Part shown: positions 1-6,781 of the stretch, piece by piece
Layout: the number at the start of each line of letters is the position of its first letter
Position numbering within the stretch: position 1 is the stretch's first letter
Origin: an uncultured Clostridium sp.
Lineage (GTDB): Bacteria; Bacillota; Clostridia; TANB77; CAG-508
Reading direction: 5' to 3'
Assembly (NCBI GenBank): GCA_946545035.1
Contig: CAMNND010000040.1
Coordinates: forward strand, 1-8,868
Length of the DNA: 8,868 bases
Program-made: the position numbers and the translations under genes
The notes under the pieces: generated by a model
What the model was told of the DNA's origin: nothing
Seen by the model: only the letters and a program-made list of their open reading frames with translations
The model's database searches: none

Positions 1-2
1 GT

Positions 3-60
3 TATACAATGAGAGGGACCAAGAGGGCGGAGCGTAAGCTTCGCCCTTTTGGCGTGTATA
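3..60. repeat. GC-rich imperfect palindrome / hairpin of unknown role
   Basis: Bases 19-33 pair with 38-52 through 15 uninterrupted pairs (two G-U) around a GTAA tetraloop. An outer helix, 3-8 with 55-60 (TATACA/TGTATA), closes a lopsided internal loop. It is far richer in G+C than its surroundings. As a top-strand transcript it has only four U's before GGCG, so it is a mediocre intrinsic terminator for a gene left of the window. It could instead be a dispersed palindromic repeat or the 3' end of a small RNA. The structure is seen directly; the role is unknown. Confidence 0.6.
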
Positions 61-104
61 GAGTATTTACCAGTTTACAAAAAGTCCTATTTTTCTATTT
101 TATA

Positions 105-132
105 TTGACAAATGTTAAAAATATTATATAAT
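105..132 (+). promoter_or_regulatory. Sigma-A promoter of the thrS leader
   Basis: A perfect -35 box TTGACA (105-110) is separated by 16 bases from a perfect -10 box TATAAT (127-132). Transcription should begin near 138-141, just before the first T-box helix at 151. The position fits exactly what a leader-controlled synthetase gene needs. No operator-like repeat is visible around it, so regulation is expected to occur after initiation, in the leader. Confidence 0.85.
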
Positions 133-138
133 AGATAC

Positions 139-368
139 ATCAAAGACGTAAATGAGACAAAGTAGAATGTCACTTTTTACCAGAGAGGATTTGCATACCT
201 GCTGAAAGCAAGTCTTAAAAATATATTCGAAAAACTACCTCATTGTTGCCAATTAAAAGTTGGACGTGTAGCTTGCGTTAAAAGTATAATTAAGTAAAAA
301 ATAGGATGGAACCGTGCCATTATAAGCACTCCTAAAGATTATTATTAAATAGTCTTTAGGAGTTTTTT
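139..368 (+). ncRNA. Threonine-specific T-box riboswitch
   Basis: This leader senses uncharged tRNA-Thr and lets transcription continue into thrS. Stem I is closed by AATGAG (151-156) with CTCATT (239-244). The loop-E element AGTA (161-164), the conserved CAGAGAG (181-187) and a distal hairpin (188-194 with 208-214) are all present. The specifier is best read as ACT (234-236) after GAA-rich sequence and before ACCT; shifting to the next triplet, ACC, also means threonine. The T-box core AGGATGGAACCGTGCC is at 303-318. The antiterminator forms from AGGA (303-306) with TCCT (330-333) and GTGC (314-317) with GCAC (326-329), leaving TGGAACC as the bulge that binds the tRNA acceptor end. TGGA predicts a U discriminator base. 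Start is approximate. Confidence 0.93.
328..368 (+). terminator. T-box-controlled intrinsic terminator
   Basis: ACTCCTAAAGA (328-338) pairs perfectly with TCTTTAGGAGT (353-363), followed by a run of six T's (363-368). Its left arm shares 328-333 with the 3' arm of the antiterminator, so the two folds exclude each other. With charged tRNA-Thr this hairpin forms and transcription stops before thrS. Confidence 0.93.
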
Positions 369-413
369 GTATCTAAATGCAAGAAACTCCAAGGGCTAAA
401 AGGAGGATTTTTT

Positions 414-2348
414 ATGATTAAAGTAGAATTGAAAGATGGCTCTATACTAGAAGTAGAGCAAGGTAGCAGCGTATTAGATGTTGCTAAAAAGATTAGCGAA
501 GGCTTAGCTAGAATGGCTACAGCAGGTAAAGTTAATGGAGAAGTTGTTGATATTAGATTTGAGCTTAAAGAAGACTCAAAGCTTGAAATATTAACTTTCG
601 ATTCAGATATCGATGGTAAAAAAGCTTATTGGCATACAACATCTCACATAATGGCTCAAGCTGTTAAAAGATTATGGCCAGATACAAAACTAGCAATTGG
701 ACCTGCTATTGATGAAGGTTTCTATTATGATTTTGATTCTTCAGAATCATTTAACGATGAGGATATGGTTAAAATTGAAGAGGAAATGAAGAAAATCATT
801 AAAGAAGATTTACCGATTGAAAGATTTACTTTACCAAAAGATGAAGCATTAAAATTAATGGCTGATGAACCATATAAAGTTGAATTAATAAATGATTTAG
901 CAGAAGGAGAAGAAATCTCTTTCTATAAACAAGGTGAATTTACTGATCTTTGTGCTGGACCACATCTTCAAAGTACAGGAAAAGTAAAGGCTGTTAAATT
1001 ACTTTCTAATTCTGGGGCATACTGGAGAGGAAGCGAAAAGAATAAAATGCTTCAAAGAATTTATGCTGTTTCTTTCCCAAAAGCAAGCCAGTTAGAAGAA
1101 TTTATTAAATTACAAGAAGAAGCTAAAGAGCGTGATCACAGAAAGATTGGAAAAGATCTAAAATTATTTATGACACATAAATTAGTTGGTGCTGGACTTC
1201 CAATGTACTTACCAAATGGTGCTACAATTAGAAGAACTCTAGAAAGATATATTCAAGATAAAGAGCTTGCTCTTGGTTACTGGCATGTTTATACTCCATC
1301 ACTTGCTAATGTAGATTTATATAAAACAAGTGGACACTGGGATCACTATAAAGACGATATGTTCCCACCAATGAAGATGGATAATGAAGAATTAGTTCTA
1401 AGACCAATGAACTGTCCACATCATATGCTTATATACAAGAGCGAACTTCGTTCATACAAAGATTTACCAATAAAGATTGGTGAGCTTGCTCATGACTTTA
1501 GATGGGAAAATAGTGGTGCAGTTTGTGGACTAGAAAGGGTTCGCCAGATGTGTCAAAATGATGCACATTTATTTGTAAGACCAGATCAAATAAAAGAAGA
1601 ATTTGGCCAAGTTGTTAAATTAATTTTATCTGTTTATAAAGACTTTGGATTTGAAAATTATAAATTCAGATTATCTTTGAGAGACAAAAATGACAAAGTT
1701 AAATACATTGATAATGACGAAATGTGGGAGACAGCTGAATCTCAATTAAGAAGTATCTTACAAGAAATGAATGTTGACTTCTATGAAGCAGAAGGTGAAG
1801 CTGCTTTCTATGGTCCAAAGCTTGATGTTCAAATCAAATCAGCATTAGGACACGATGTAACAGTTTCTACATGTCAATTAGACTTTGCTTTACCTGAAAG
1901 ATTTGATTTAACATACGTCGGAGAAGATGGAAAAGAGCATAGACCAGTTGTTATCCATAGAGCTATTCTTGGAACATCTGATAGATTTATGGCATTCTTA
2001 CTTGAGGAAACAAAAGGAAATCTTCCAACATGGCTTGCTCCAACTCAAGTAAAAATTCTACCAATAGCTGATAGCCACTTAGAATATGCTAAGAAAGTTC
2101 AAGATGAACTAAGAGCTTTAGGTATTAGAGTTAAATTAGATGATAGAAATGAAAAGATTGGATATAAAATTCGTGAAGCACAACTTGAAAAAGTTCCATA
2201 TATGCTTATTATTGGAAATAACGAAGTTGAACAAAATGCAGTTGGTGTAAGATCACATAAAAATGGTGATGAAGGTGCTATTAGCTTAGATGAATTTAAA
2301 TCTAAGATTAAATATGAAATAGATAATTTTATATATGAAAAAGATTAA
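414..2348 (+). CDS. thrS: Threonine--tRNA ligase (ThrRS)
   Basis: Charges tRNA-Thr with threonine in the cytoplasm, using ATP. At 644 residues it is full length for bacterial ThrRS. Domains in order: TGS (about 1-62); the editing domain, with zinc-site HTTSH (H74, H78) and C180/H184 in CAGPH; the class II catalytic core (about 245-540); and the anticodon-binding domain (about 545-640). Catalytic zinc ligands are C334 (NCPHH), H385 (NDAH) and H515 (VIHRAILG). Motif 2 arginine is R363 and motif 3 arginine is R524. The stretch after motif 2 (CGLERVRQMCQNDAH, 371-385) is a little unusual in having two extra cysteines, but key residues Q381 and D383 remain. The start is set by AGGAGG at 401-406, seven bases before ATG, and by the TGS domain beginning at once. 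Expression is controlled by the upstream threonine T-box. A hairpin follows the stop. Confidence 0.98.
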   Translation: MIKVELKDGSILEVEQGSSVLDVAKKISEGLARMATAGKVNGEVVDIRFELKEDSKLEILTFDSDIDGKKAYWHTTSHIMAQAVKRLWPDTKLAIGPAIDEGFYYDFDSSESFNDEDMVKIEEEMKKIIKEDLPIERFTLPKDEALKLMADEPYKVELINDLAEGEEISFYKQGEFTDLCAGPHLQSTGKVKAVKLLSNSGAYWRGSEKNKMLQRIYAVSFPKASQLEEFIKLQEEAKERDHRKIGKDLKLFMTHKLVGAGLPMYLPNGATIRRTLERYIQDKELALGYWHVYTPSLANVDLYKTSGHWDHYKDDMFPPMKMDNEELVLRPMNCPHHMLIYKSELRSYKDLPIKIGELAHDFRWENSGAVCGLERVRQMCQNDAHLFVRPDQIKEEFGQVVKLILSVYKDFGFENYKFRLSLRDKNDKVKYIDNDEMWETAESQLRSILQEMNVDFYEAEGEAAFYGPKLDVQIKSALGHDVTVSTCQLDFALPERFDLTYVGEDGKEHRPVVIHRAILGTSDRFMAFLLEETKGNLPTWLAPTQVKILPIADSHLEYAKKVQDELRALGIRVKLDDRNEKIGYKIREAQLEKVPYMLIIGNNEVEQNAVGVRSHKNGDEGAISLDEFKSKIKYEIDNFIYEKD

Positions 2349-2355
2349 TTAATGA

Positions 2356-2407
2356 AAGGAGAGATAGCTTATAAATGTATGAATAGTTTTATAGGCTATC
2401 TTTCTTT
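2356..2407 (+). terminator. Long hairpin after thrS, probable terminator
   Basis: Twenty consecutive pairs join 2356-2375 to 2388-2407 (three G-U), with a 12-base loop. The right arm ends in TTTCTTT, giving a U-rich 3' side typical of AT-rich Firmicute terminators, though the T-run is interrupted and partly inside the stem. It begins 8 bases after the thrS stop and ends just before the ribosome binding site of the next gene. It probably ends most thrS transcripts. I see no convincing promoter between it and the next gene, so read-through may feed the downstream genes. Confidence 0.7.
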
Positions 2408-2425
2408 ATAAAGGATGTGTAATAA

Positions 2426-3718
2426 ATGAAAAAAGAAGGACGTAAAAAAATAACCGCAAATGAATTATATCTAAACGAATGTATGTCAATACTATACACT
2501 AAGATTAGAGCAACTGGTATTGATGTATTTGATGCCGATGGTAATCCATCAGATAAACTTGCTATTAATGTAGAGAGCTATAACCATGGTACAGTAACAT
2601 ACCTTGTTTCACCAAATACAATTAGAGTTAATTTTGATGGTACAAATTTTGCACCGTTATTCAAAATGGATGAGAAAAGTGGTAGTTTTATGTATAGACT
2701 TAAACCACTAGGCATGGAGTATTTATGTAAGGATAGAGCTCTTGATGAAGCTGTTCATGAGAAAAAAGTCATGATAACTATTGGTAAGAATGCAGAATAT
2801 TATAGATATCTTGCTTGTGGCACATTTTTTATTTTATTGGAATATTGTTCAAAAGATGATGATGGTAAGACAATTATTATCAATGATGTCGCATCTGAAT
2901 ATAGTGATAAAGAGCTTATAAATTATTTTTATGAAGCACAAACTGCTGCAAGAGATGCAGAAATTGATATATTTGGTGATGGAGATGATTTAAGTGATGA
3001 TGAAAAATTAGTTGCTGAAGAAGTTTTTTCACCAAATTTAGATGATATAGCTGCAGAGGTAAGTAAAAAATTGTCAGATAGAGATTTGGAAGAAATTGAA
3101 GCTTATTCTTCTGATGAGGAGTATTCTGATATCTGCGATATTGATTTTTCATTAGCAGATATTTTGAAAGATAAAATGACGGAAGAGCCATATGCTTGTG
3201 ATTATCCAACAAATATTGAAGATTTTGATTATCAAGAATATATTAGAACAATAAAGAGCGGAACTGGTGAAGAAGATGAAAGAATAGTTTATTCTACTGG
3301 TCCAAGTGATGATAAACAAGAAGATGACTACGATGATTTAGAAGATGGTTATGATGAAGACGAAGAATATGGCGATGAGCTAGATGAAACTTCAACAGGT
3401 GATTTATACAGCGAAACAGATACAATTACGGACGGAGAAGGCTTTATAGAAGATTCTATTTATAAAATTACACGTAATGGTGAAGATATTACGGGACAAA
3501 TGAAATGTGATATATTAGATACTGCCGTTGAAGGAATAATGGATGTAGATCAGCAAGTAGGAACATTAAAAGATTATTATTGGGATATATATACTGAATT
3601 AAGAAAGATTAGAGCTATAATTCTAAAGAGAAAAGAAAGAGTCACTCCAGGTAAAAAAGCACCGGGAAACCCTGATCCAATTGATGGCGGAGCTGGAGAT
3701 GATATAGAAAACAGATAG
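2426..3718 (+). CDS. Hypothetical acidic protein with mixed fold and charged linker
   Basis: I do not recognise this 430-residue protein. It has no signal peptide or membrane segment, so it is probably cytoplasmic. Three parts can be seen. Residues 1-170 look like a folded alpha/beta domain with alternating hydrophobic strands (about 45-70, 113-140) and cysteines at 19, 101, 131 and 141. Residues 171-345 are strongly acidic; within 295-343 about half the residues are Asp or Glu, probably disordered. Residues 346-402 form a short strand-turn (YKITRNGEDITGQ) and then a likely helix ending in a basic patch (KRKER, 401-405). A Gly/Pro-rich tail closes the protein. The start follows AAGGATG (2411-2417) at a spacing of 8. 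The stop TAG overlaps the deoB ribosome binding site, so the two are very likely co-transcribed and possibly translationally coupled. Function unknown. Confidence 0.85.
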   Translation: MKKEGRKKITANELYLNECMSILYTKIRATGIDVFDADGNPSDKLAINVESYNHGTVTYLVSPNTIRVNFDGTNFAPLFKMDEKSGSFMYRLKPLGMEYLCKDRALDEAVHEKKVMITIGKNAEYYRYLACGTFFILLEYCSKDDDGKTIIINDVASEYSDKELINYFYEAQTAARDAEIDIFGDGDDLSDDEKLVAEEVFSPNLDDIAAEVSKKLSDRDLEEIEAYSSDEEYSDICDIDFSLADILKDKMTEEPYACDYPTNIEDFDYQEYIRTIKSGTGEEDERIVYSTGPSDDKQEDDYDDLEDGYDEDEEYGDELDETSTGDLYSETDTITDGEGFIEDSIYKITRNGEDITGQMKCDILDTAVEGIMDVDQQVGTLKDYYWDIYTELRKIRAIILKRKERVTPGKKAPGNPDPIDGGAGDDIENR

Positions 3719-3727
3719 GAGGTACTT

Positions 3728-4909
3728 ATGATAAATAGAGCAATTATAATGGTTTTAGATGGTTTTGGAGTTGGAGAAGCTCCGGACGCCAATTTATATG
3801 GAGACGAAGGAAGCAATACTTTAGTAAATATTTATAATGCAGTTCATCCAAATTTACCAAATATGAAAAGTTTGGGACTTTATAATATTGATGGTGTTGA
3901 AATTGCTGATAAAGCTGAAAAAACATTAGGTGCATATGGTAAAGCTACGGAGACATGTGATGGAAAGAATAGTCCAGTTGGACATTGGGAAATAAGTGGA
4001 TATGTTAAACATCCAGGTTTTACAACATATCCAAATGCTTTTCCAAAAGAAATGATTGATGAATTTATAAAGGAAACTGGTTGTGGAGATATCCTTTGTA
4101 ATGAAGTAGGATCAGGAACTGAAATATTAAAACGTTTTGGTGAAGAGCATATGAAAACAGGATATCCAATAATATATACTTCAGCAGATAGTGTTTTCCA
4201 AATCGAAGCTCATGAAGATATTATACCAGTTCCAAAGCTTTATGAAATGTGCAAAATTGCAAGAAGAATTCTTGATAATCCAAAGTATAATGTTGGTACT
4301 GTAATTGCACGACCATTTGTTGGTGATAAGGCTGAAAATTTCAAAAGAACATATAATAGAAAAGATTTTGAGTGTCCAACTTTTGGAAGAACAATGCTTG
4401 ATGTAATAACAGAAAACGATAAAGAAGCAGAGGTTATTGCTATTGGGAAAATTGAAGATTTATTTTCTGGAAGAGGAATTACAGAGGCAATTCATACGAG
4501 CGGAAATGCAGAAGGTATTGACTTAACAATTGATTATATAAAAAAGGATTCTAAGGGCCTTATTTTCACAAACTTAGTTGATACGGATATGCTTTATGGT
4601 CATAGAAATAATGTACAAGGATATAGTGATGCTCTTGAATATTTTGATAAGAAGTTACCAGAAATAATGGCAGCTCTTAAAGATGATGATATGTTAATAA
4701 TCACTGCAGATCATGGTAATGATCCAACAACACCAAGTACAGATCATTCAAGAGAATATATTCCAATTCTTGTATACGGAAAACAAATAAAAGAAAATAT
4801 AAATCTTGGAACAAGAGCAACATATGCAGATATATCTGCTACAATACTAGATTTATTTAACATGGAAAAGTTAACTGGAACAAGTTTTAAACAAGACATT
4901 TTAAAATAA
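3728..4909 (+). CDS. deoB: Phosphopentomutase
   Basis: Interconverts (deoxy)ribose 1-phosphate and 5-phosphate, linking nucleoside breakdown to the pentose phosphate pool; cytoplasmic and Mn-dependent. The 393 residues match the family length. It is an alkaline-phosphatase-superfamily enzyme. Metal ligands are D11 (DGFGVGEAPDA), D287 and H292 (DMLYGH), D328 and H329 (TADHGND) and H340 (STDHSREY). Substrate-side motifs YTSADSVFQIEAHE (150-163), IARPFVGD (193-200) and FGRT (219-222) are present. The phosphorylated residue, Thr in the Bacillus cereus enzyme (KDT), is Ser82 here (KNSPVGHWE, 80-88), which should still work chemically. AGGAGG (3717-3722) lies five bases before ATG and overlaps the stop of the upstream acidic protein gene. 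No other nucleoside-catabolism gene (deoC, deoD, pdp) is in the window. Confidence 0.96.
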   Translation: MINRAIIMVLDGFGVGEAPDANLYGDEGSNTLVNIYNAVHPNLPNMKSLGLYNIDGVEIADKAEKTLGAYGKATETCDGKNSPVGHWEISGYVKHPGFTTYPNAFPKEMIDEFIKETGCGDILCNEVGSGTEILKRFGEEHMKTGYPIIYTSADSVFQIEAHEDIIPVPKLYEMCKIARRILDNPKYNVGTVIARPFVGDKAENFKRTYNRKDFECPTFGRTMLDVITENDKEAEVIAIGKIEDLFSGRGITEAIHTSGNAEGIDLTIDYIKKDSKGLIFTNLVDTDMLYGHRNNVQGYSDALEYFDKKLPEIMAALKDDDMLIITADHGNDPTTPSTDHSREYIPILVYGKQIKENINLGTRATYADISATILDLFNMEKLTGTSFKQDILK

Positions 4910-4944
4910 GAAACTAAAATACAACAAAAGAAAGGTTAAATATT

Positions 4945-5778
4945 ATGGATTATAGAATTTATTTCTTTTTATTTTTAATATATGCTATTATGGGCTGGTG
5001 TATGGAAGTTGTATGGGGTTATATCCAAACTAAGAAGTGGGTAAACCGTGGATTTTTAATTGGTCCATATTGTCCAATTTATGGATGTGGAGGTGTATTA
5101 ATTACACTATGTTTAAGTGAATTTACAGACTATCCATTTGGAATTTTTTGTACATCAATTGTAATATGTGGTGTTTTGGAGTACCTTACAAGCTACATTA
5201 TGGAGAAAATTTTTAAAGCAAGATGGTGGGACTATAGGAAGAGAAAATTCAATATAAATGGTAGAGTTTGTTTGGAAACTATCATTCCATTTGGTTTACT
5301 TAGCTGTATGATTTTATACGGAACAAATCCGTTTTTTATAGGAATACTTGAAAGTATGACAGAGAGAAGTATCCAAATTACCTTTATAACATGCTTGGTA
5401 ATCTTCTTAACCGATTTTGTGATTTCATTTACAGTTATTGCAAGATTAAGAAAAACTGTTAAACAGGTTAATAAGAATGAAACTGTAGATAATACTGAAG
5501 AAATTACAAATAAAGTTAAAGAAATACTTCTTAGTAGTAAGTCTGCTCTTGATCGAAGACTTATTAAAGCTTTCCCTAAGATTAGTATAGAAGATGTAAA
5601 GAAAAGAATAATTGAAACAACAACACAAGTTAAGGAAAGTGTAGCAAAAGTTACAGAGTCAGCTGCAGAGCATATTAAAGAAAGTGCTGCACAGGTTAAA
5701 GAAAGCACAATGAAAATTAAAGATGAGGTTGCAGATAAAATAAAAGAAAGTACGGAGAAATTTAAGAATAAGGAGTAA
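4945..5778 (+). CDS. CmpB/DUF1113 family membrane protein with repetitive amphipathic tail
   Basis: Polytopic inner-membrane protein of the family labelled 'putative ABC-transporter type IV' (CmpB, DUF1113); its biochemical role is not established. About five membrane segments are visible (roughly 4-23, 37-57, 64-87, 109-135, 143-166). The family signature is clear: GW..E at 17-21, NRGFLIGPYCPIYG (34-47), and RWWDYRKRKFNINGRVCLE (93-111). The family core ends near residue 168. A soluble, lysine/glutamate-rich tail of about 110 residues follows. From 226 to 275 it repeats a (V/I)KES-like unit with hydrophobic residues at 229, 236, 244, 251, 258, 266 and 273, spacing 7-8-7-7-8-7. That equals an 11-residue-type amphipathic helix, as in lipid-binding or LEA-like proteins. 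AAAGG at 4931-4935 precedes the ATG. It lies 35 bases after deoB, probably in the same transcript, and is the last gene before a terminator. Confidence 0.85.
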   Translation: MDYRIYFFLFLIYAIMGWCMEVVWGYIQTKKWVNRGFLIGPYCPIYGCGGVLITLCLSEFTDYPFGIFCTSIVICGVLEYLTSYIMEKIFKARWWDYRKRKFNINGRVCLETIIPFGLLSCMILYGTNPFFIGILESMTERSIQITFITCLVIFLTDFVISFTVIARLRKTVKQVNKNETVDNTEEITNKVKEILLSSKSALDRRLIKAFPKISIEDVKKRIIETTTQVKESVAKVTESAAEHIKESAAQVKESTMKIKDEVADKIKESTEKFKNKE

Positions 5779-5783
5779 TATTT

Positions 5784-5822
5784 GAGGAATAAACTATTTA
5801 TTTAGGTTATTCCTTTTATTTT
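5784..5822 (+). terminator. Intrinsic terminator after the CmpB-like gene
   Basis: AGGAATAA (5785-5792) pairs with TTATTCCT (5807-5814), extended by one G-U pair (5784/5815), around a 14-base AT-rich loop, and is followed by TTTTATTTT. It separates the acidic protein-deoB-cmpB group from the next promoter. Confidence 0.75.
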
Positions 5823-5833
5823 GGCGCAAACTC

Positions 5834-5862
5834 TAGACATTTGACATAATACGTGTTATAAT
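5834..5862 (+). promoter_or_regulatory. Extended -10 sigma-A promoter for the coiled-coil protein gene
   Basis: TAGACA (5834-5839) is a one-mismatch -35 box, 17 bases before a perfect TATAAT (5857-5862), which carries the TGN extension (TGT at 5854-5856). A perfect TTGACA also occurs at 5841-5846, but only 10 bases from TATAAT, so it cannot serve that -10 box. Transcription should start near 5869, giving a short leader before the ATG at 5900. Confidence 0.75.
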
Positions 5863-5899
5863 AAATAACATAATTTGTTTAAAAAAGGGGTTATTTTAA

Positions 5900-6646
5900 A
5901 TGTTTAGTAAGTCGGGGTATAATGATAATTTAAAGGAACTTATTAAAGCTAAAAAGGCTGATAAGTCAATTGTTAAGATTATTAAAGACAACCTAGAAAT
6001 TCAATCAAATGCAAAAAGCATTATAAAAAAGAATGAAAAAGAAATAAAAGAGCTAGCTAAAAATAACAAAAAAAATGAAACAATAAAAACACAAACTTCA
6101 CTAAAAAACTTAAAAGAGTTTATTAGTATTAGAAGAGAGATTAAAGATATTAAGAAACAAATTAAGAAGATGTCAAGTGAAGTTAAAACAAACAATAAAA
6201 AAATAGAGTCTGCTGAAATACAAAATACAGAGCTTGAAAAAGAGATTGAGAATCAATACAAAATTTATCAAGAAAATGAAGTATATGCAAAAGCTTTTGA
6301 AAAGATAGATAAGAACATCGTAAAATTACCAGAAGAATTCTATGCATCATATACAAAACATATGGAATTATATAATAATTCTATATATAGTGTTGAGAAA
6401 GATTCTAAACTACCTGAGCCTAACGCAGAAGATTTTTTAGGAATATTAAATGCTTTGAAAGAAAGCGAAGAAAAACAAAAAAGAAAAGCAAAGAGAAAAT
6501 CAACTACTGTAAAGAAAACTACTTCTAAAACTCAAGCAAAGAAGATGGCAACGGAAAAAGAAGATGCTAAGAAAGAAACTGCAAAAAAGACAAGCAAAAC
6601 AAAATCAACCAAAAAAGTCGCTAAGAAAAATGAAGAAAGTAAATAA
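5900..6646 (+). CDS. Coiled-coil protein with lysine-rich, histone-H1-like tail
   Basis: I do not recognise this 248-residue protein as a named family. It has no signal peptide or membrane segment. Residues 10-135 are almost wholly charged and helical, with heptad-like hydrophobic positions, and look like one or two long coiled coils (about 11-55 and 67-130). Residues 136-190 form a short, more mixed and possibly folded segment (KLPEEFYASYTKHMELYNN). Residues 191-248 hold 22 Lys and 2 Arg in 58 residues, with repeated TAKK/KKTxSK units and almost no hydrophobic residues. Such tails resemble histone H1 C-termini and the basic tails of some bacterial nucleoid proteins, so nucleic-acid binding is a reasonable inference, not a demonstrated function. 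AAGGGG (5885-5890) lies nine bases before ATG. The gene has its own promoter and terminator, so it is probably transcribed alone. Confidence 0.85.
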   Translation: MFSKSGYNDNLKELIKAKKADKSIVKIIKDNLEIQSNAKSIIKKNEKEIKELAKNNKKNETIKTQTSLKNLKEFISIRREIKDIKKQIKKMSSEVKTNNKKIESAEIQNTELEKEIENQYKIYQENEVYAKAFEKIDKNIVKLPEEFYASYTKHMELYNNSIYSVEKDSKLPEPNAEDFLGILNALKESEEKQKRKAKRKSTTVKKTTSKTQAKKMATEKEDAKKETAKKTSKTKSTKKVAKKNEESK

Positions 6647-6671
6647 TCACATACCAAATAGAATTTTTGAT

Positions 6672-6714
6672 AAAGAAGGAGTCATTTAACAAAGGTTAGA
6701 TGATTTCTTTTTTT
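6672..6714 (+). terminator. Strong intrinsic terminator after the coiled-coil gene
   Basis: Bases 6675-6690 pair with 6695-6710 without interruption (several G-U) around an AAAG loop; three more A-T pairs (6672-6674 with 6711-6713) extend it into the T-run, which spans 6708-6714. A clear rho-independent terminator that isolates the gene from the following group. Confidence 0.9.
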
Positions 6715-6715
6715 A

Positions 6716-6744
6716 TTGAAGAAAGTTCTTGTATATGATAATAT
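6716..6744 (+). promoter_or_regulatory. Possible weak promoter before the VanZ-like gene
   Basis: TTGAAG (6716-6721) and TAATAT (6739-6744) are 17 bases apart and each match the consensus at four of six positions. An alternative -10, GATAAT (6737-6742), matches better but leaves only a 15-base spacer. The strong terminator just upstream means some promoter is needed here; which hexamers act cannot be settled by eye. Confidence 0.35.
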
Positions 6745-6781
6745 TATATGCATAGACAAAAGAATCGGAGGCATATGTAAA

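Noticed and set aside
9..131. A 40-codon open frame starting ATGAGAGGG before the thrS promoter
   Set aside because: It has no ribosome binding site, runs straight through the GC-rich palindrome and both promoter hexamers, and gives no protein-like composition.
2916..3212. Reverse-strand open frame inside the acidic protein gene
   Set aside because: It is a shadow: Asp/Glu-rich codons read backwards give a Leu/His/Phe/Gln-rich product with no start signals.
5232..5708. 158-codon reverse-strand open frame inside the CmpB-like gene
   Set aside because: Its Leu/Ser/Val-rich, membrane-like product arises from reading the Lys/Glu-rich repeat tail backwards; the forward protein has clear family motifs and a ribosome binding site.
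5841..5846. Perfect TTGACA as the -35 box for the coiled-coil gene
   Set aside because: It is only 10 bases from the perfect TATAAT; TAGACA at 5834-5839 has the proper 17-base spacing. It could serve a different weak -10 further on, but none is convincing.
6480..6640. Lysine codon-rich stretch considered as a simple-sequence expansion or frameshift scar
   Set aside because: The frame stays open with mixed AAA/AAG codons and regular Thr/Ser/Ala spacing up to a proper stop and terminator, so it reads as a genuine basic tail.
6716..6781. TTG-initiated N-terminal extension of the VanZ-like protein (22 residues)
   Set aside because: The TTG lies in the tail of a strong terminator, has no Shine-Dalgarno site, and the extension is not hydrophobic or family-like; ATG 6782 is well placed after GGAGG.
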